Shown in pieces: positions 38,760 through 49,657 of a stretch of 64,000 nucleotides of DNA. Position 1 is the stretch's first letter, and each line of letters begins with the position of its first letter. The position numbers and the translations under genes were made by a program. A model generated the notes under the pieces. The model did not search any database and was not told where the DNA came from. It was given only the letters and a program-made list of their open reading frames with translations. The DNA is from Chthonomonadales bacterium (GTDB lineage Bacteria; Armatimonadota; Chthonomonadetes; Chthonomonadales; CAJBBX01), in NCBI GenBank assembly GCA_013360745.1, contig JABWBA010000001.1, positions 1 through 64,000 of the forward strand, given 5' to 3'.

Positions 38760-39985
38760 CGAAGCCCGCGATGACGACCGCGGCGATGGCGGCCCAGGGT
38801 ATTACCCTGGATCCAGTGGATGACAGCACCATCGTTCTGAATATGGGGCCACAACATCCATCGACGCACGGAGTCCTCCGGCTTGTGCTCGAACTAGACG
38901 GCGAGACAATCGTCAGTGTGACGCCTCATATCGGCTACGTCCATACGGGTATCGAAAAAGAGGGAGAGTACCAGAGCTACCTGAAGGCCGTTACGATAAC
39001 GGACCGGATGGACTACGTTAGCGCCCACATCAACAACCTGGCGTTCTGTTTGTCCGTGGAGCGGCTGCTGGGGGTGGAGCCACCTCCGAGAGGGCAGTAT
39101 CTGCGCGTTCTATTATCGGAGATCCAGCGGATGGCCAGTCACCTCGTCTGGCTGGGAACGCACGCCCTCGATCTTGGAGCGATGACGGTCTTCTTCTACG
39201 CTATGCGCGAGAGGGAGAAGCTTCTGGATCTGACGGAGATGCTGTCGGGCGTCCGCTTGATGCCGTCCTGGATCGTCCCGGGCGGACTCCGCGGCGATGT
39301 GCCCGAGGGCTGGTTTGAGCGATGTAAGCACGTTCTGGATGATCTGCCCGGCCGTTTTGCGGAGTATGAGACGATCCTCGACCAAAACCCGATCTGGTGC
39401 GAACGGACCCAGGGCGTGGGGATCATCTCTGCGGATGAGTGTCTCGGGCTCGGGGTCAGCGGTCCGTCGTTGCGAGGTAGCGGTGTCGCATACGATGTGC
39501 GAAAAGCCAGCCCGTATTCCCGGTTTGAGGATTTTGAGTTCGGTATCCCCGTCGGCGCCTTTGGGGATGTGAACGATCGGTACCGGGTTCGCATGGCGGA
39601 ACTGCGCCAGAGCCGTGAGATCGCGCGGCAGGCGATCGAACGGATGCCCGATGGTCCAGTCAGCATCGATGACCCTCAGATATTCCCGCCGAAGCGGGCG
39701 GATCTCGATCGGTCCATGGAAGCGGTGATCCAGCATTTCAAGCTGTGGAGTCAGGGATTCGCGCCGCCTGCGGGCCATGCCTACGTGCCCGTCGAATCGC
39801 CCAAGGGCGAGCTGGGTTTCTATGTCGTCTCGAACGGCGGCTTCTATCCGTGGCGCATGCACCTGCGGGCGCCCTCGTTCATGAACCTACAGGCGCTATC
39901 GACGTTATGCCGCGGCCGATTGATCGCCGATGTTGTTGCGATTATCGGCAGCCTGGATATCGTCCTCGGGGAGATAGATCGTTGA
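38756..39985 (+). CDS. nuoD: NADH-quinone oxidoreductase subunit D
   Basis: NMGPQHPSTHGVLRLVLELDGE, GYVHTGIEKEGEYQSYLKAVTITDRMDYVS. Confidence 0.95.
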   Translation: MTKPAMTTAAMAAQGITLDPVDDSTIVLNMGPQHPSTHGVLRLVLELDGETIVSVTPHIGYVHTGIEKEGEYQSYLKAVTITDRMDYVSAHINNLAFCLSVERLLGVEPPPRGQYLRVLLSEIQRMASHLVWLGTHALDLGAMTVFFYAMREREKLLDLTEMLSGVRLMPSWIVPGGLRGDVPEGWFERCKHVLDDLPGRFAEYETILDQNPIWCERTQGVGIISADECLGLGVSGPSLRGSGVAYDVRKASPYSRFEDFEFGIPVGAFGDVNDRYRVRMAELRQSREIARQAIERMPDGPVSIDDPQIFPPKRADLDRSMEAVIQHFKLWSQGFAPPAGHAYVPVESPKGELGFYVVSNGGFYPWRMHLRAPSFMNLQALSTLCRGRLIADVVAIIGSLDIVLGEIDR

Positions 39986-40599
39986 CTCACGACCGTACCG
40001 ATCCGGCATACGCGCGCCGGTTTTCCCCAGACGCGGTGCGGGAGCTTGAGGAACTCGTGGCCCGCTATCCGCAGCGAAAAGCAGCTATGTTGCCCGCACT
40101 CTGGATCGCGCAGCGTGAGTATGGCGGTGAGATCACCGCGGAAGCCATGGAAGAGGTGGCGCACCGATTGGGCGTGCCGCCGGTGGAGGTTGAAGGGGTT
40201 GCATCGTTTTATACGATGTATAACCTGAAGAAACGGGGCCGCAAGCACATCGAGGTATGCGCGTGCCTTACCTGTGCTGTCCTGGACAGCGCCTCCGTTA
40301 TCCATGCACTGGAACAGAGACTCGGCATCAAGGCCGGAGAGACGACTGCCGATGGCGAATACAGTCTCAGCGAGGCTGAGTGCCTGAACTGGTGTGAGGC
40401 GGGAACCGTCGTCCAGGTAGGGCATCGTTACTACGGGAACGTAACTGCGGAGGATGTGGATCGACTGCTCGACGATATTGCGGGAGACCCTCGCAACGAC
40501 GTGGTAACCCATGCGGACACCGTAGTGCGGGTGCAGCTGCGCGGAGGATGTAAAGGTCGTCCGAGGCCGTCGGCTGAGGTGGAGGCCGATCGTGGCTGA
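39982..40599 (+). CDS. nuoE: NADH-quinone oxidoreductase subunit E
   Basis: TTG start overlapping nuoD stop; 2Fe-2S ligands CACLTC and CLNWC, VEGVASFYTMYNLKKRG. Confidence 0.93.
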   Translation: MTHDRTDPAYARRFSPDAVRELEELVARYPQRKAAMLPALWIAQREYGGEITAEAMEEVAHRLGVPPVEVEGVASFYTMYNLKKRGRKHIEVCACLTCAVLDSASVIHALEQRLGIKAGETTADGEYSLSEAECLNWCEAGTVVQVGHRYYGNVTAEDVDRLLDDIAGDPRNDVVTHADTVVRVQLRGGCKGRPRPSAEVEADRG

Positions 40600-41887
40600 G
40601 AAGCTGGTGCTGTTCGAGCACCGTCATCTGCCCGGGGTGGAGACCGCGGCCGTATATGAGACCGTGGGCGGTTACGAGGGGCTTCGCCGGGCGCTGCAGA
40701 TGACGCCCGCCGGCGTGATCGAAGAGATAAAAGTATCCGGGCTTCAAGGGCGCGGGGGAGCCGGTTTCCCGACCTGGATCAAGTGGAATGGAATGCTGGG
40801 CAATCCGCCGGGAGATCGCTATGTGGTCTGCAACGCGGACGAAGGAGAGCCCGGGACGTTCAAGGACCGTGAGTTGATGCTGCGCTTCCCGCATATGATC
40901 GTCGAAGGAATGGCGATCGCGGGCCACGCCACCGGCTCCGCCACGGGCTATATCTACATTCGGGGTGAGTTCACCGAGCCTGCCGACGCGATCCGCAGAG
41001 CCGTAGACGAGGCGTATGAGCGCGGCTATCTGGGGGAAGGGATTCGCACCGACGGCAGCCGGTTCGATATCCACGTTCACCTTGGCGCGGGCAGTTATGA
41101 ATGCGGCGAGGAAACCGCTCTGATGAGCAGCCTGATGGGAGAGCGGGGACAACCGCGCGCCAAACCGCCGCATGCTCCGCTGCCCGTAGTCGCAGGCCTC
41201 TGGCGGCGGCCAACACTGATCAACAACGTCGAGACCTATGCATGCGCCCCTCATATCCTCCGGCGAGGCGGCGCCTGGTACGCGTCGATGGGCACGGAAC
41301 GGGCCAAAGGGACCAAGATCTTCAGCGTGAGCGGCCACGTGGCGCGGCCGGGCAACTACGAGATCGAACTCGGCACCCCGTTGCTCGAGCTGCTCGATAT
41401 GGCGGGCGGCGTCACCGGCGGCGCCTTGAAAGCGATCATCCCGGGCGGCTCGTCCGTGCCGATCCTGCCCGCGGCGAAATGCACCGATGTTCGACTCGAC
41501 TATGATGGATGCCGGGCCGCGGGAACCATGCTGGGGTCGGGCGGCTGCATGGTCTTCAATGAGACCACGGATATCGTCAAGCTCATGTGGGTGACGGCGC
41601 GGTTCTACGCTCATGAGTCCTGCGGCAAATGCACCCCGTGTCGTGAGGGAACCCGCTGGATGGCCAAGATCATGGATCGTATCGTTCAAGGCAAGGGCAG
41701 ACCTGAGGACCCGGATCTGCTGGTCAGCGTCTGCAATAACATCGACGGCCGATCCTACTGTCCGCTGGGCGATGCTGCGGCCTGGCCGATTCGTGCCAGC
41801 GTACTCCAGTATCGCGATGAGTACGAGCACTGGGTTCGGCACAAAACATCGCCGGTCGGCGAGCACTCGGTTCCGAAGGTGGCATAA
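40592..41887 (+). CDS. nuoF: NADH-quinone oxidoreductase subunit F
   Basis: GLQGRGGAGFPTWIKW (NADH), CNADEGEPGTFKDRELM (FMN), ESCGKCTPCREGTRWM (4Fe-4S). Confidence 0.96.
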   Translation: MAEKLVLFEHRHLPGVETAAVYETVGGYEGLRRALQMTPAGVIEEIKVSGLQGRGGAGFPTWIKWNGMLGNPPGDRYVVCNADEGEPGTFKDRELMLRFPHMIVEGMAIAGHATGSATGYIYIRGEFTEPADAIRRAVDEAYERGYLGEGIRTDGSRFDIHVHLGAGSYECGEETALMSSLMGERGQPRAKPPHAPLPVVAGLWRRPTLINNVETYACAPHILRRGGAWYASMGTERAKGTKIFSVSGHVARPGNYEIELGTPLLELLDMAGGVTGGALKAIIPGGSSVPILPAAKCTDVRLDYDGCRAAGTMLGSGGCMVFNETTDIVKLMWVTARFYAHESCGKCTPCREGTRWMAKIMDRIVQGKGRPEDPDLLVSVCNNIDGRSYCPLGDAAAWPIRASVLQYRDEYEHWVRHKTSPVGEHSVPKVA

Positions 41888-41893
41888 TAGCGC

Positions 41894-44065
41894 GTGTCTC
41901 AAGTTGAGTTCGTCAATATAACCATCGACGGCACGACCGTGCAGGTCCCTGCCGGCGAAATGGTGATCGAATCGGCCCGCCGAGTCGGGATCGAAATACC
42001 TCACTTTTGCTATCACCCCAGGCTAACGATGGAGGCCGGCGCCAACTGCCGCATGTGTCTCGTCGAAGTATCCATGCCCCGTAAGAATCCCGATGGCACA
42101 CTGGCGTTGGCACGGATGCCAAAGCCGCAGACCTCGTGCAGCTTGCCTGCGGCTGAAGGTATGGTGATCGAGACCGAAACGCCGATGATCGTTGAAGCTC
42201 GGAAGGGTATGCTGGAGTTCCTGCTGATCAACCACCCTCTCGATTGCCCGATCTGTGATCGCGGCGGCGAATGTCCACTCCAGAACAATACGATGCACTA
42301 CGGCGCCGCAACCACGCGCTTCGTTGAGGAAAAGCGACATCCGCCCAAGGCGTATCCGCTGTCCAAGTACGTCATCTTCGATCGGGAACGGTGCATTCAT
42401 TGCGCCCGCTGCACCCGGTTCGCGTCGGATATCTCCGGCGATGCCCAGCTTGATTTCCTCAAACGGGGCGCCGACATGGAGGTTTCTTCGTTTCGGGACA
42501 CCGAGTTCACCTCGCTCTACTCGGGCAACGTCATCGAGGTCTGCCCGGTAGGCGCTCTGTTATCCCGGCCCTATCGGTTCACGGCCCGTCCGTGGGACCT
42601 ATCTACCCAGAAGTCGATCTGTACTGAATGCTCCAACGGATGCAACATCAAGCTTGATCACAGAGCGGGCAAGCTCCTGCGGGTGAATGCGCGCCTGAAC
42701 GAAGAGGTCAACGAGGAATGGACCTGTGATCAGGGCAAGTTCGGGATGGACTATGCCTCGCACGAGAAGCGACTTCGGCGTCCGTTGATCCGAGACGGCG
42801 CGGTCTTCCGTGAAGTCTCATGGGATGAAGCCCTGACCCATGTCGCGACGGCCTTGAGCGAAGCGGGGCCCGCAGCGGCGTTTCTGGGCGGCGCTCGGTC
42901 CTCGAACGAAGACCTGTTCGTTCTCCGCCGACTCTTTCAGGAGGTGCTCGGCTCCCAGAATATGGACCACCGGCTTGGCCCAGCCTATCCTTCCGCCGCC
43001 GATGTGCGGGCGGCGCTGGGTTCGCAAAGCCCTACACCGATTGCGGCCTACGAACGGATGACGACGATCATCGTCTTCGGATGCGATCTCGCCGTCGAGT
43101 TGCCGATCCTGTATCTGAGGGTGCGTAAGGCCGCCGTTCGCAGGGGCGCGAAGGTCATCGAGTGCCAACCGAGCTCCTATCGTGAGCGGCCCCATGCGAA
43201 CAAGGTCACTGATTTTGCGCATAGCTCGATCTGGTACGAGCCCGGCCAGGAGACGGCAATCGCTGAAGCGTTGGCGCACGTGATGACCGGTGGTCGTGAT
43301 CCTGGCGCGTCTGATGGGGCGTCGGACGCGGCGGCATCTCTGCCAAACGCAGTGGCCGAGGCGAATGTGGAGTTCGGATCGGCGATCCCCAGGCTTGACG
43401 ATGGACCGATCGCGATCATCATCGGGCGGGACGTATGGTCCCGGAGTCTGAGCGTACCGGCTACGCTGAAGGCCGCTGCCGACAAGATGGGAACGCCCTG
43501 CGTCATCAATACCTACGCCTGTTCCGTTAATGAGCAGGGAGCGCGGGAGTTAGGCATCCTTCCGGATGGAAGCGTGCAGGCATCCGCACCCGGCCTCAAT
43601 GCAGATCAGATCCTTCACGGATTGAAGGACGGAACGGTAAAGGCGCTGTGGGTGAGCGGCGTGGACATCGCATCGCAGTTCCATGATCCGGAACTGGTCA
43701 CGCAATCGCTCGAACAAGCGCCCTTTGTGGTTGTAACCGCTCTCGACCTCAATCGGACAGCGACGATGGCTGATGTGGTGTTGCCGTTGGCGAGCGTTGC
43801 CGAATATGACGGCACCTATACCAGTATGGAGCGTCGCGTGCAGCGCTTCCATCAGGCATTTGATGCGGGCGTCGACGTCCGTGAGGAATGGCGCATCGCC
43901 GCCAACGTGGGCATGCGGCTCGGCGTTGATATGCCCTACGCGAGCTGGCGCGACATCTTCGGGGCCATCGCGACTTCGGAGCGCGCCTTTGCGGAATGCA
44001 CTCCGGATAACCTGGGCGACGGCGGACGGCTGCTGGCGGATCGGAACAACGAGGATAGCCGGTGA
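41894..44065 (+). CDS. nuoG: NADH-quinone oxidoreductase subunit G
   Basis: 2Fe-2S (PHFCYHPRLTMEAGANCRMCLVE), CPICDRGGECPLQN, CIHCARCTRFASDISG, molybdopterin-type domain. Confidence 0.95.
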   Translation: MSQVEFVNITIDGTTVQVPAGEMVIESARRVGIEIPHFCYHPRLTMEAGANCRMCLVEVSMPRKNPDGTLALARMPKPQTSCSLPAAEGMVIETETPMIVEARKGMLEFLLINHPLDCPICDRGGECPLQNNTMHYGAATTRFVEEKRHPPKAYPLSKYVIFDRERCIHCARCTRFASDISGDAQLDFLKRGADMEVSSFRDTEFTSLYSGNVIEVCPVGALLSRPYRFTARPWDLSTQKSICTECSNGCNIKLDHRAGKLLRVNARLNEEVNEEWTCDQGKFGMDYASHEKRLRRPLIRDGAVFREVSWDEALTHVATALSEAGPAAAFLGGARSSNEDLFVLRRLFQEVLGSQNMDHRLGPAYPSAADVRAALGSQSPTPIAAYERMTTIIVFGCDLAVELPILYLRVRKAAVRRGAKVIECQPSSYRERPHANKVTDFAHSSIWYEPGQETAIAEALAHVMTGGRDPGASDGASDAAASLPNAVAEANVEFGSAIPRLDDGPIAIIIGRDVWSRSLSVPATLKAAADKMGTPCVINTYACSVNEQGARELGILPDGSVQASAPGLNADQILHGLKDGTVKALWVSGVDIASQFHDPELVTQSLEQAPFVVVTALDLNRTATMADVVLPLASVAEYDGTYTSMERRVQRFHQAFDAGVDVREEWRIAANVGMRLGVDMPYASWRDIFGAIATSERAFAECTPDNLGDGGRLLADRNNEDSR

Positions 44066-45201
44066 CGATTCCGAACGTTCAAATAGGGCCGTTGGACCTG
44101 GTAACGGTGTTGCCGTACCTCAGCCTCGCCATCATGTTCGGGATCGTCCTCGCCGTGGTGCCGCTCTTGACCTGGTTCGAACGCGTCGTGCTTGGTTTGT
44201 TCCATGATCGGCCCGGACCGAATCGAGTCGGTCCCAGGGGGATCCTGCAACCTATTGCCGATGGGATTAAACTGTTCTTTAAGGAGGACATCCTCCCGAC
44301 ATCGGTGGATCGACGCATCTACTATCTGGCGCCGGTACTGGCCCTCATGCCGCCGCTTGCTTCATGCGCTGTAATCCCTATTACCGAACTCCGTATACGG
44401 ATGGCCGATGGCACGATCCGCACGTTGCCGATGGTCGCCGCCGACGTGAATATCGGTGTACTCTGGGTTTTCGGATTGGCGGCCCTGCAGGTCTATGGCA
44501 TCGTCCTCGGCGGATGGTCCTCGAATAACAAGTACTCGCTGCTCGGCGGCCTCCGGTCGAGCGCGCAGTCGATCTCCTATGAACTCGCGATGAGTCTCAC
44601 CATCGTGACGGCGGTTCTGATGGCGGGGAGTTTGAGCCTCGTCGAGATCGTGCAGGCGCAATCCGGTGGGATCTTCTCGTGGAATATCCTCCGCTGGTTC
44701 CCACTCGGCCTTATCGCAGCAATCGTGTACGGCATCTCCATGGTAGCGGAGACGAATCGTGCGCCGTTCGATCTGCCCGAGGCCGAGTCCGAGCTCGTCG
44801 CGGGTTTTCAGACCGAATATTCCTCGATGAAGTTCGCGGTGTTCTTCATGAGTGAATACGCCTCGATGGTGGTAGTATCCGCGATGGCTACCGTGCTGTG
44901 GCTGGGCGGATGGCAGGCGCCCGCGCCCGGTCTGACGATCATACCGGGCGTTGTCTGGTTCTTCGGTAAGATCGCACTCATTATCTTCACCTATGTGTGG
45001 GTACGGGCTACGCTGCCCAGATTTCGCTACGATGCTCTGATGCGTTTCGGATGGAAGCGGTTATTCCCGGTTGCGCTGGCGGTTCTGATGCTCGGAGCGG
45101 TGGTCGATGCGTACTATACGAGCCCGACCGCCAAGAGCGCTATCCCGGCCAAACCAGAGCGACCCAAGCCCAATATGATGGGCGCGGAGGGGGCTGGGTA
45201 A
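44062..45201 (+). CDS. nuoH: NADH-quinone oxidoreductase subunit H
   Basis: RPGPNRVGPRGILQPIADGIKLFFKEDILP, ETNRAPFDLPEAESELVAGFQTEYSSMKFA. Confidence 0.96.
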   Translation: MTIPNVQIGPLDLVTVLPYLSLAIMFGIVLAVVPLLTWFERVVLGLFHDRPGPNRVGPRGILQPIADGIKLFFKEDILPTSVDRRIYYLAPVLALMPPLASCAVIPITELRIRMADGTIRTLPMVAADVNIGVLWVFGLAALQVYGIVLGGWSSNNKYSLLGGLRSSAQSISYELAMSLTIVTAVLMAGSLSLVEIVQAQSGGIFSWNILRWFPLGLIAAIVYGISMVAETNRAPFDLPEAESELVAGFQTEYSSMKFAVFFMSEYASMVVVSAMATVLWLGGWQAPAPGLTIIPGVVWFFGKIALIIFTYVWVRATLPRFRYDALMRFGWKRLFPVALAVLMLGAVVDAYYTSPTAKSAIPAKPERPKPNMMGAEGAG

Positions 45202-45205
45202 CGAC

Positions 45206-45727
45206 GTGGGGAGCGCGATTATCTTTTGGATCCTTGCGACGATCGCCGTCGTTACGGCCGCTATGACCGTGTTGAACCGCAATCCCGTTCGCGGCGCGTT
45301 GATGCTCGTGGCGCATATGCTTACGCTGGCGGTGATGTACCTGACTCTGTCGGCGCAGTTCGTCGCGGCCGTACAGGTAATCGTTTATGCCGGTGCGATC
45401 ATGGTCCTCGTTCTCTTCACGATCATGCTGCTGAACCTAGGCGTAACTGGCGGCGGCATCCGCTCACGCGGTGCCGGATTCGTGCTCGCGGTGATCGGTG
45501 CGCTCACGTTGACACTTGCGATGGTCGGAGGCTCAGTGTGGCGTCATGGTCTTGCCCCGATGAAGGCGACCGCCGAGTCCCTCGAGCGGGGCGGCACCGC
45601 GCAGGCCATCGGCTATGCTCTCTACGATCCCGAACTGCCCTGGCTCTTTCCGTTTGAAGTGATCTCGTTGCTGCTCCTGAGTGCGATCGTAGGAGCGCTC
45701 GTTTTGACGAGGCGGAGATCGGAATGA
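45206..45727 (+). CDS. nuoJ: NADH-quinone oxidoreductase subunit J
   Basis: NPVRGALMLVAHMLTLAVMYLTLSAQFVAAVQVIVYAGAIMVLVLFTIMLLN. Confidence 0.94.
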   Translation: MGSAIIFWILATIAVVTAAMTVLNRNPVRGALMLVAHMLTLAVMYLTLSAQFVAAVQVIVYAGAIMVLVLFTIMLLNLGVTGGGIRSRGAGFVLAVIGALTLTLAMVGGSVWRHGLAPMKATAESLERGGTAQAIGYALYDPELPWLFPFEVISLLLLSAIVGALVLTRRRSE

Positions 45728-46035
45728 TCCTTCCCGTACCTACGGCTCACTACATGGCTCTATCGGTTCTCATCTTCTGCTGCGGAGCGTTCGGCGTCGC
45801 CACCCGTCGGAACCCGATCGTGATGTTGATGTGTATCGAGTTGATGCTCAACGCGGCGAACCTAGGCTTTGTGGCGCTGGGCCGCCATTTCGGCGACACC
45901 GGCGGACAGATGCTGGCGATTTTCGTCATGGCCGTCGCCGCGGGGGAGGTTGCGATCGGCTTGGCGATCATCGTCGCCCTTTTCAGAACACGAGAGACGA
46001 TCGATGTCGATCGTGTGGATAGCCTCCGACTATGA
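45724..46035 (+). CDS. nuoK: NADH-quinone oxidoreductase subunit K
   Basis: GVATRRNPIVMLMCIELMLNAANLGFVAL, AAGEVAIGLAIIVALFR. Confidence 0.95.
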   Translation: MILPVPTAHYMALSVLIFCCGAFGVATRRNPIVMLMCIELMLNAANLGFVALGRHFGDTGGQMLAIFVMAVAAGEVAIGLAIIVALFRTRETIDVDRVDSLRL

Positions 46036-48038
46036 TGGATGGAATGGGGCATCTGAGCTCGGGAGGCCTCGTCTGGGCGATACCTTGCGTGCCGCTTATC
46101 AGCTTCGTGGTGATCATGCTCTTCGGGGGCAGAATCCTTCAGGTGCTCGGCGATGCCGCTGGCCGACGGGTCATCGGCGCCCTCGCGACGCTGGCGGTTC
46201 TGGTCCCCTTTGCTCTGAGTGCGGCGCTGGTCAGAGATCTCCTTGCATTGCCCGCGGAGGCCCGCCGGGCCATCGTCCCGTTACTGCCGTTTGCCAAGAC
46301 CTTGCCGTGGATCGACGCCGGCCCCATCCACGCACAGTTCGCGGCGCTGATCGATCCGCTGTCGGCGCTGATGTGCCTGATCGTTACCGGTGTGGGCGGC
46401 CTGATCCATCTGTACGCCACGGGCTACATGGCTCACGACCGAGATTACGCCCGGTTTTTTGCCTATTTCAACCTGTTCATCGTGGCGATGCTCTTTCTCG
46501 TCCTCGGGGAGAGCATTCTGATGATGTTCGTCGGCTGGGAAGGGGTCGGGTTATGCTCCTACCTGCTGATATCCTTCTGGTACGACGATACCGACAACGC
46601 GAAGGCCGGCAACAAAGCGTTCATCGTGAACAGAATCGGCGATGTCGGCTTTGTCCTGGGCATCCTGACGATTGTCAGCCTATTCGGTACCGTTTCATTC
46701 CATACCGCTGACGGCCGGGGGTTCCTCGACCTCGCGGCACGGAAGGAGACACTCCACGGAGCCCTGGGGATCGGATCGGCCGCGCTCATTGCGGGCCTCC
46801 TCTTCATCGGCGCCTGTGGTAAGTCGGCGCAGTTCCCATTGCATATCTGGCTTCCCGACGCGATGGCAGGCCCAACGCCGGTGTCCGCGCTCATCCACGC
46901 AGCGACGATGGTAACGGCGGGTGTAGTGATGCTGACCCGCATGTCGGTGATCTTCGTGCAGGCTCCCGCGGTCCTTCTCATCGTCGCGCTGGTCGGCCTT
47001 TTCACTGCGATATTCGCCGCGACGATCGCCCTGACACAGACCGACATCAAGAAGGTTCTGGCGTATTCCACTGTATCCCAGCTTGGCTTTATGTTCCTCG
47101 GATGCGGTGCGGGCGCGTTCGCTGCGGGCATGTTCCATGTGATGACCCATGCCTTCTTCAAAGCTCTACTGTTTCTCGGCGCCGGCTCGGTGATCCACGG
47201 TATGGCTGGACAGCAGAACATGAGGCTGATGGGCGGCTTGCGCAAGCACATGCCGATTACCTTTGCGACCATGGTTGCGGCCTGGGCGGCCATCTGCGGA
47301 TTCCCCGGGCTGTCCGGCTACTGGTCCAAGGACCTGATCCTCGGATATGGCGCAGGTATCCATTCATATGGCATGGTCATCTACGCGGTCGGCACGTTCA
47401 CGGCTTTCCTAACGGGTCTCTATATGACCAGGCTCATGGTGATGACCTTTGGGGCAAAAGAGCGGTTCAACACGCACGAGGTCCACGTCCATGAGTCCCC
47501 TCCGTCGATGTGGATCCCTCTGGCGCTCCTCGCCGTTCTTTCGATCATCGGCGGTCTGATCGGCACGCCGTGGGGTCATCAACTGCAGCATTTCCTCGAG
47601 CCTGTGCTGCCTACCGCTGCACTGCATGTGGCGCACGAAGGTGTTCCGGTTGGAGTTGGATTGGGCATTGGCGCCATCGTTGCGATTGCCGCAATGGCCG
47701 CTGGGCTGGTCTTCTATCCTGCTGAGGCTGCGAAGGGCGAGGCGATTGAACCGGCGCGCAATCCGATTCTCGTCGGTGCAGAGCGACTCTGGTATGTCGA
47801 TTCGGCCGCAAACGCGATCGGGATCCGATTCGGCGGCAAGGTCGCCACCGTCCTCTGGCAATGGGTCGATCAGGGCAACATCGATCGCCTCGTGAACATC
47901 GTTGCCTTTGTCGTCGGGCTCCTGAGCGAGATCGTGCGCGGCTTACAGACCGGATATGTTCGGATCTATGTGACCACCATGCTCGCGGGTGTTGCGGTCC
48001 TCGCTGTCTGGGCGCTCATCGGCGGAGGCGTTCGATAA
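46032..48038 (+). CDS. nuoL: NADH-quinone oxidoreductase subunit L
   Basis: MMFVGWEGVGLCSYLLISFWY, SAQFPLHIWLPDAMAGPTPVSALIHAATMVTAGVVML. Confidence 0.96.
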   Translation: MMDGMGHLSSGGLVWAIPCVPLISFVVIMLFGGRILQVLGDAAGRRVIGALATLAVLVPFALSAALVRDLLALPAEARRAIVPLLPFAKTLPWIDAGPIHAQFAALIDPLSALMCLIVTGVGGLIHLYATGYMAHDRDYARFFAYFNLFIVAMLFLVLGESILMMFVGWEGVGLCSYLLISFWYDDTDNAKAGNKAFIVNRIGDVGFVLGILTIVSLFGTVSFHTADGRGFLDLAARKETLHGALGIGSAALIAGLLFIGACGKSAQFPLHIWLPDAMAGPTPVSALIHAATMVTAGVVMLTRMSVIFVQAPAVLLIVALVGLFTAIFAATIALTQTDIKKVLAYSTVSQLGFMFLGCGAGAFAAGMFHVMTHAFFKALLFLGAGSVIHGMAGQQNMRLMGGLRKHMPITFATMVAAWAAICGFPGLSGYWSKDLILGYGAGIHSYGMVIYAVGTFTAFLTGLYMTRLMVMTFGAKERFNTHEVHVHESPPSMWIPLALLAVLSIIGGLIGTPWGHQLQHFLEPVLPTAALHVAHEGVPVGVGLGIGAIVAIAAMAAGLVFYPAEAAKGEAIEPARNPILVGAERLWYVDSAANAIGIRFGGKVATVLWQWVDQGNIDRLVNIVAFVVGLLSEIVRGLQTGYVRIYVTTMLAGVAVLAVWALIGGGVR

Positions 48039-48040
48039 CG

Positions 48041-49657
48041 ATGTTCGAACAGCATCTTCTCAGCCTGCTGATCTTCCTGCCCGTCATCGGCGCGATGATC
48101 GTCGCGACTGCCCCGACCCGCAAGAGGGACGCCGCGGATTCCGGGTTGTCACCTGCCGCGATTCTGGCCCTCGTGGCGGCTGGAGCGGAGTTCGTGCTGG
48201 CGATCTGTCTTTGGTTCCGGTTTGAGCCGGGGCGACCCGGATTTCAGTTCCGCGAGCTTGCCGAATGGATCCCGGGCTTTGGCATCAACTACGACGTAGG
48301 GCTCGACGGGATGAGCCTGCTGCTCGTGATGCTAACCGCGTTTCTGACGCTGCTGTGTGTCCTCTACTCGGTTCGTCTACAAACCCGCATCCGAGAGTAC
48401 ATGGTCTGTTTGCTCGTACTAGAGGCCGCGATGATGGGCGTGTTCGTTGCGCTCGATCTGGCGCTCTTTTATGTGTTCTGGGAAATAGTCCTGATCCCGA
48501 TGTACTTCTTGATTGGCATCTGGGGGCATGAGCGGCGGATCTACGCGGCCATCAAGTTCTTCGTCTATACGTTTACCGGCAGCGTTCTCATGCTCGTGGG
48601 CATCATCTACCTGTACGTCCAGACAGGCAGCTTCAGTCTGCTGGAGCTTGGCGCTAACGGTTCGCCCGCAGCAATGAAGCTCGCGGGTATTCCCGCGCCG
48701 GCGTTGATGTATCTCTACGGGGCGTTCGCGCTCGCGTTCATGATCAAAGTGCCGATGATCCCGTTCCACACTTGGCTGCCCGATGCCCATGTCGAAGCGC
48801 CGACCGCCGGAAGCGTGATCCTCGCCGGTGTGTTGCTCAAGATGGGGGTCTACGGCTTTATCCGCGTTTGTCTCCCGCTGTTTCCCGAGCAGATGCAGGC
48901 GAGCGCACCGTTGTTCCTGTGGCTGTCAGTGATCGCTATCATCTACGGCGCCATCGTCGCGGCGATCCAGCCGGACATGAAGAAGCTAGTGGCCTATACG
49001 AGCGTCTCCCATATGGGTGTGGTGATGCTGGGCGTCTTTTCCTTCAACGTCACAGCGATGACCGGAGCGATACTGCAGAGCGTGAACCACGGGATCTCGA
49101 CGGGAATGTTGTTCTTCCTGGTCGGCATGTTGTATGATCGGAAACACACTCGCGCCATCGCGGCCTATGGCGGGATCAGACGCATTGCGCCGTTCTTCGG
49201 AGCCGTGTTCCTGATCGCCGCGTTCTCCTCGGCCGCATTGCCTATGACCAACGGCTTCGTCGGCGAGTTTCTGGTGCTACAGGGGGCCTATCTGGCGCCG
49301 AATCGAGGTCCGATGTACGCGGCGATCGCCGCCTGCGGCATGATCTTCTCGGCGGTATACATGCTCTGGCTCTTCCAACGCGTATTCTGCGGGCCGCAGA
49401 TGGCGGACGGACACGATCATGTATCTGACCTCACAATGCGGGAGAGATTCGTTCTGGTACCGCTCGTTGTCATGGTTCTGTGGCTCGGGTGCTATGTGTC
49501 TCCATGGATACGGCCGCTGACCGGGATTGCGCAGGAGAGACAGACTGCCGACCAGCAGGCCGCGTCGGCCGTACCAACGCCGGGCGGGTTCGACATGGGC
49601 CAGGTTGCCGAGCATGAAACTCGTCCGTCGATAGCGGCGGTAGGGCAAAACCGGTAA
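48041..49657 (+). CDS. nuoM: NADH-quinone oxidoreductase subunit M
   Basis: FYVFWEIVLIPMYFLIGIWGHERRIYAAIKFFVYT, PFHTWLPDAHVEAPTAGSVILAGVLLKMG; ATG at 48041. Confidence 0.95.
   Translation: MFEQHLLSLLIFLPVIGAMIVATAPTRKRDAADSGLSPAAILALVAAGAEFVLAICLWFRFEPGRPGFQFRELAEWIPGFGINYDVGLDGMSLLLVMLTAFLTLLCVLYSVRLQTRIREYMVCLLVLEAAMMGVFVALDLALFYVFWEIVLIPMYFLIGIWGHERRIYAAIKFFVYTFTGSVLMLVGIIYLYVQTGSFSLLELGANGSPAAMKLAGIPAPALMYLYGAFALAFMIKVPMIPFHTWLPDAHVEAPTAGSVILAGVLLKMGVYGFIRVCLPLFPEQMQASAPLFLWLSVIAIIYGAIVAAIQPDMKKLVAYTSVSHMGVVMLGVFSFNVTAMTGAILQSVNHGISTGMLFFLVGMLYDRKHTRAIAAYGGIRRIAPFFGAVFLIAAFSSAALPMTNGFVGEFLVLQGAYLAPNRGPMYAAIAACGMIFSAVYMLWLFQRVFCGPQMADGHDHVSDLTMRERFVLVPLVVMVLWLGCYVSPWIRPLTGIAQERQTADQQAASAVPTPGGFDMGQVAEHETRPSIAAVGQNR

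Noticed and set aside
40367-42016. 549-aa ORF on the minus strand
   Set aside because: Entirely antisense to nuoE/nuoF/nuoG, which have unmistakable conserved motifs; a shadow ORF of a GC-rich coding strand.
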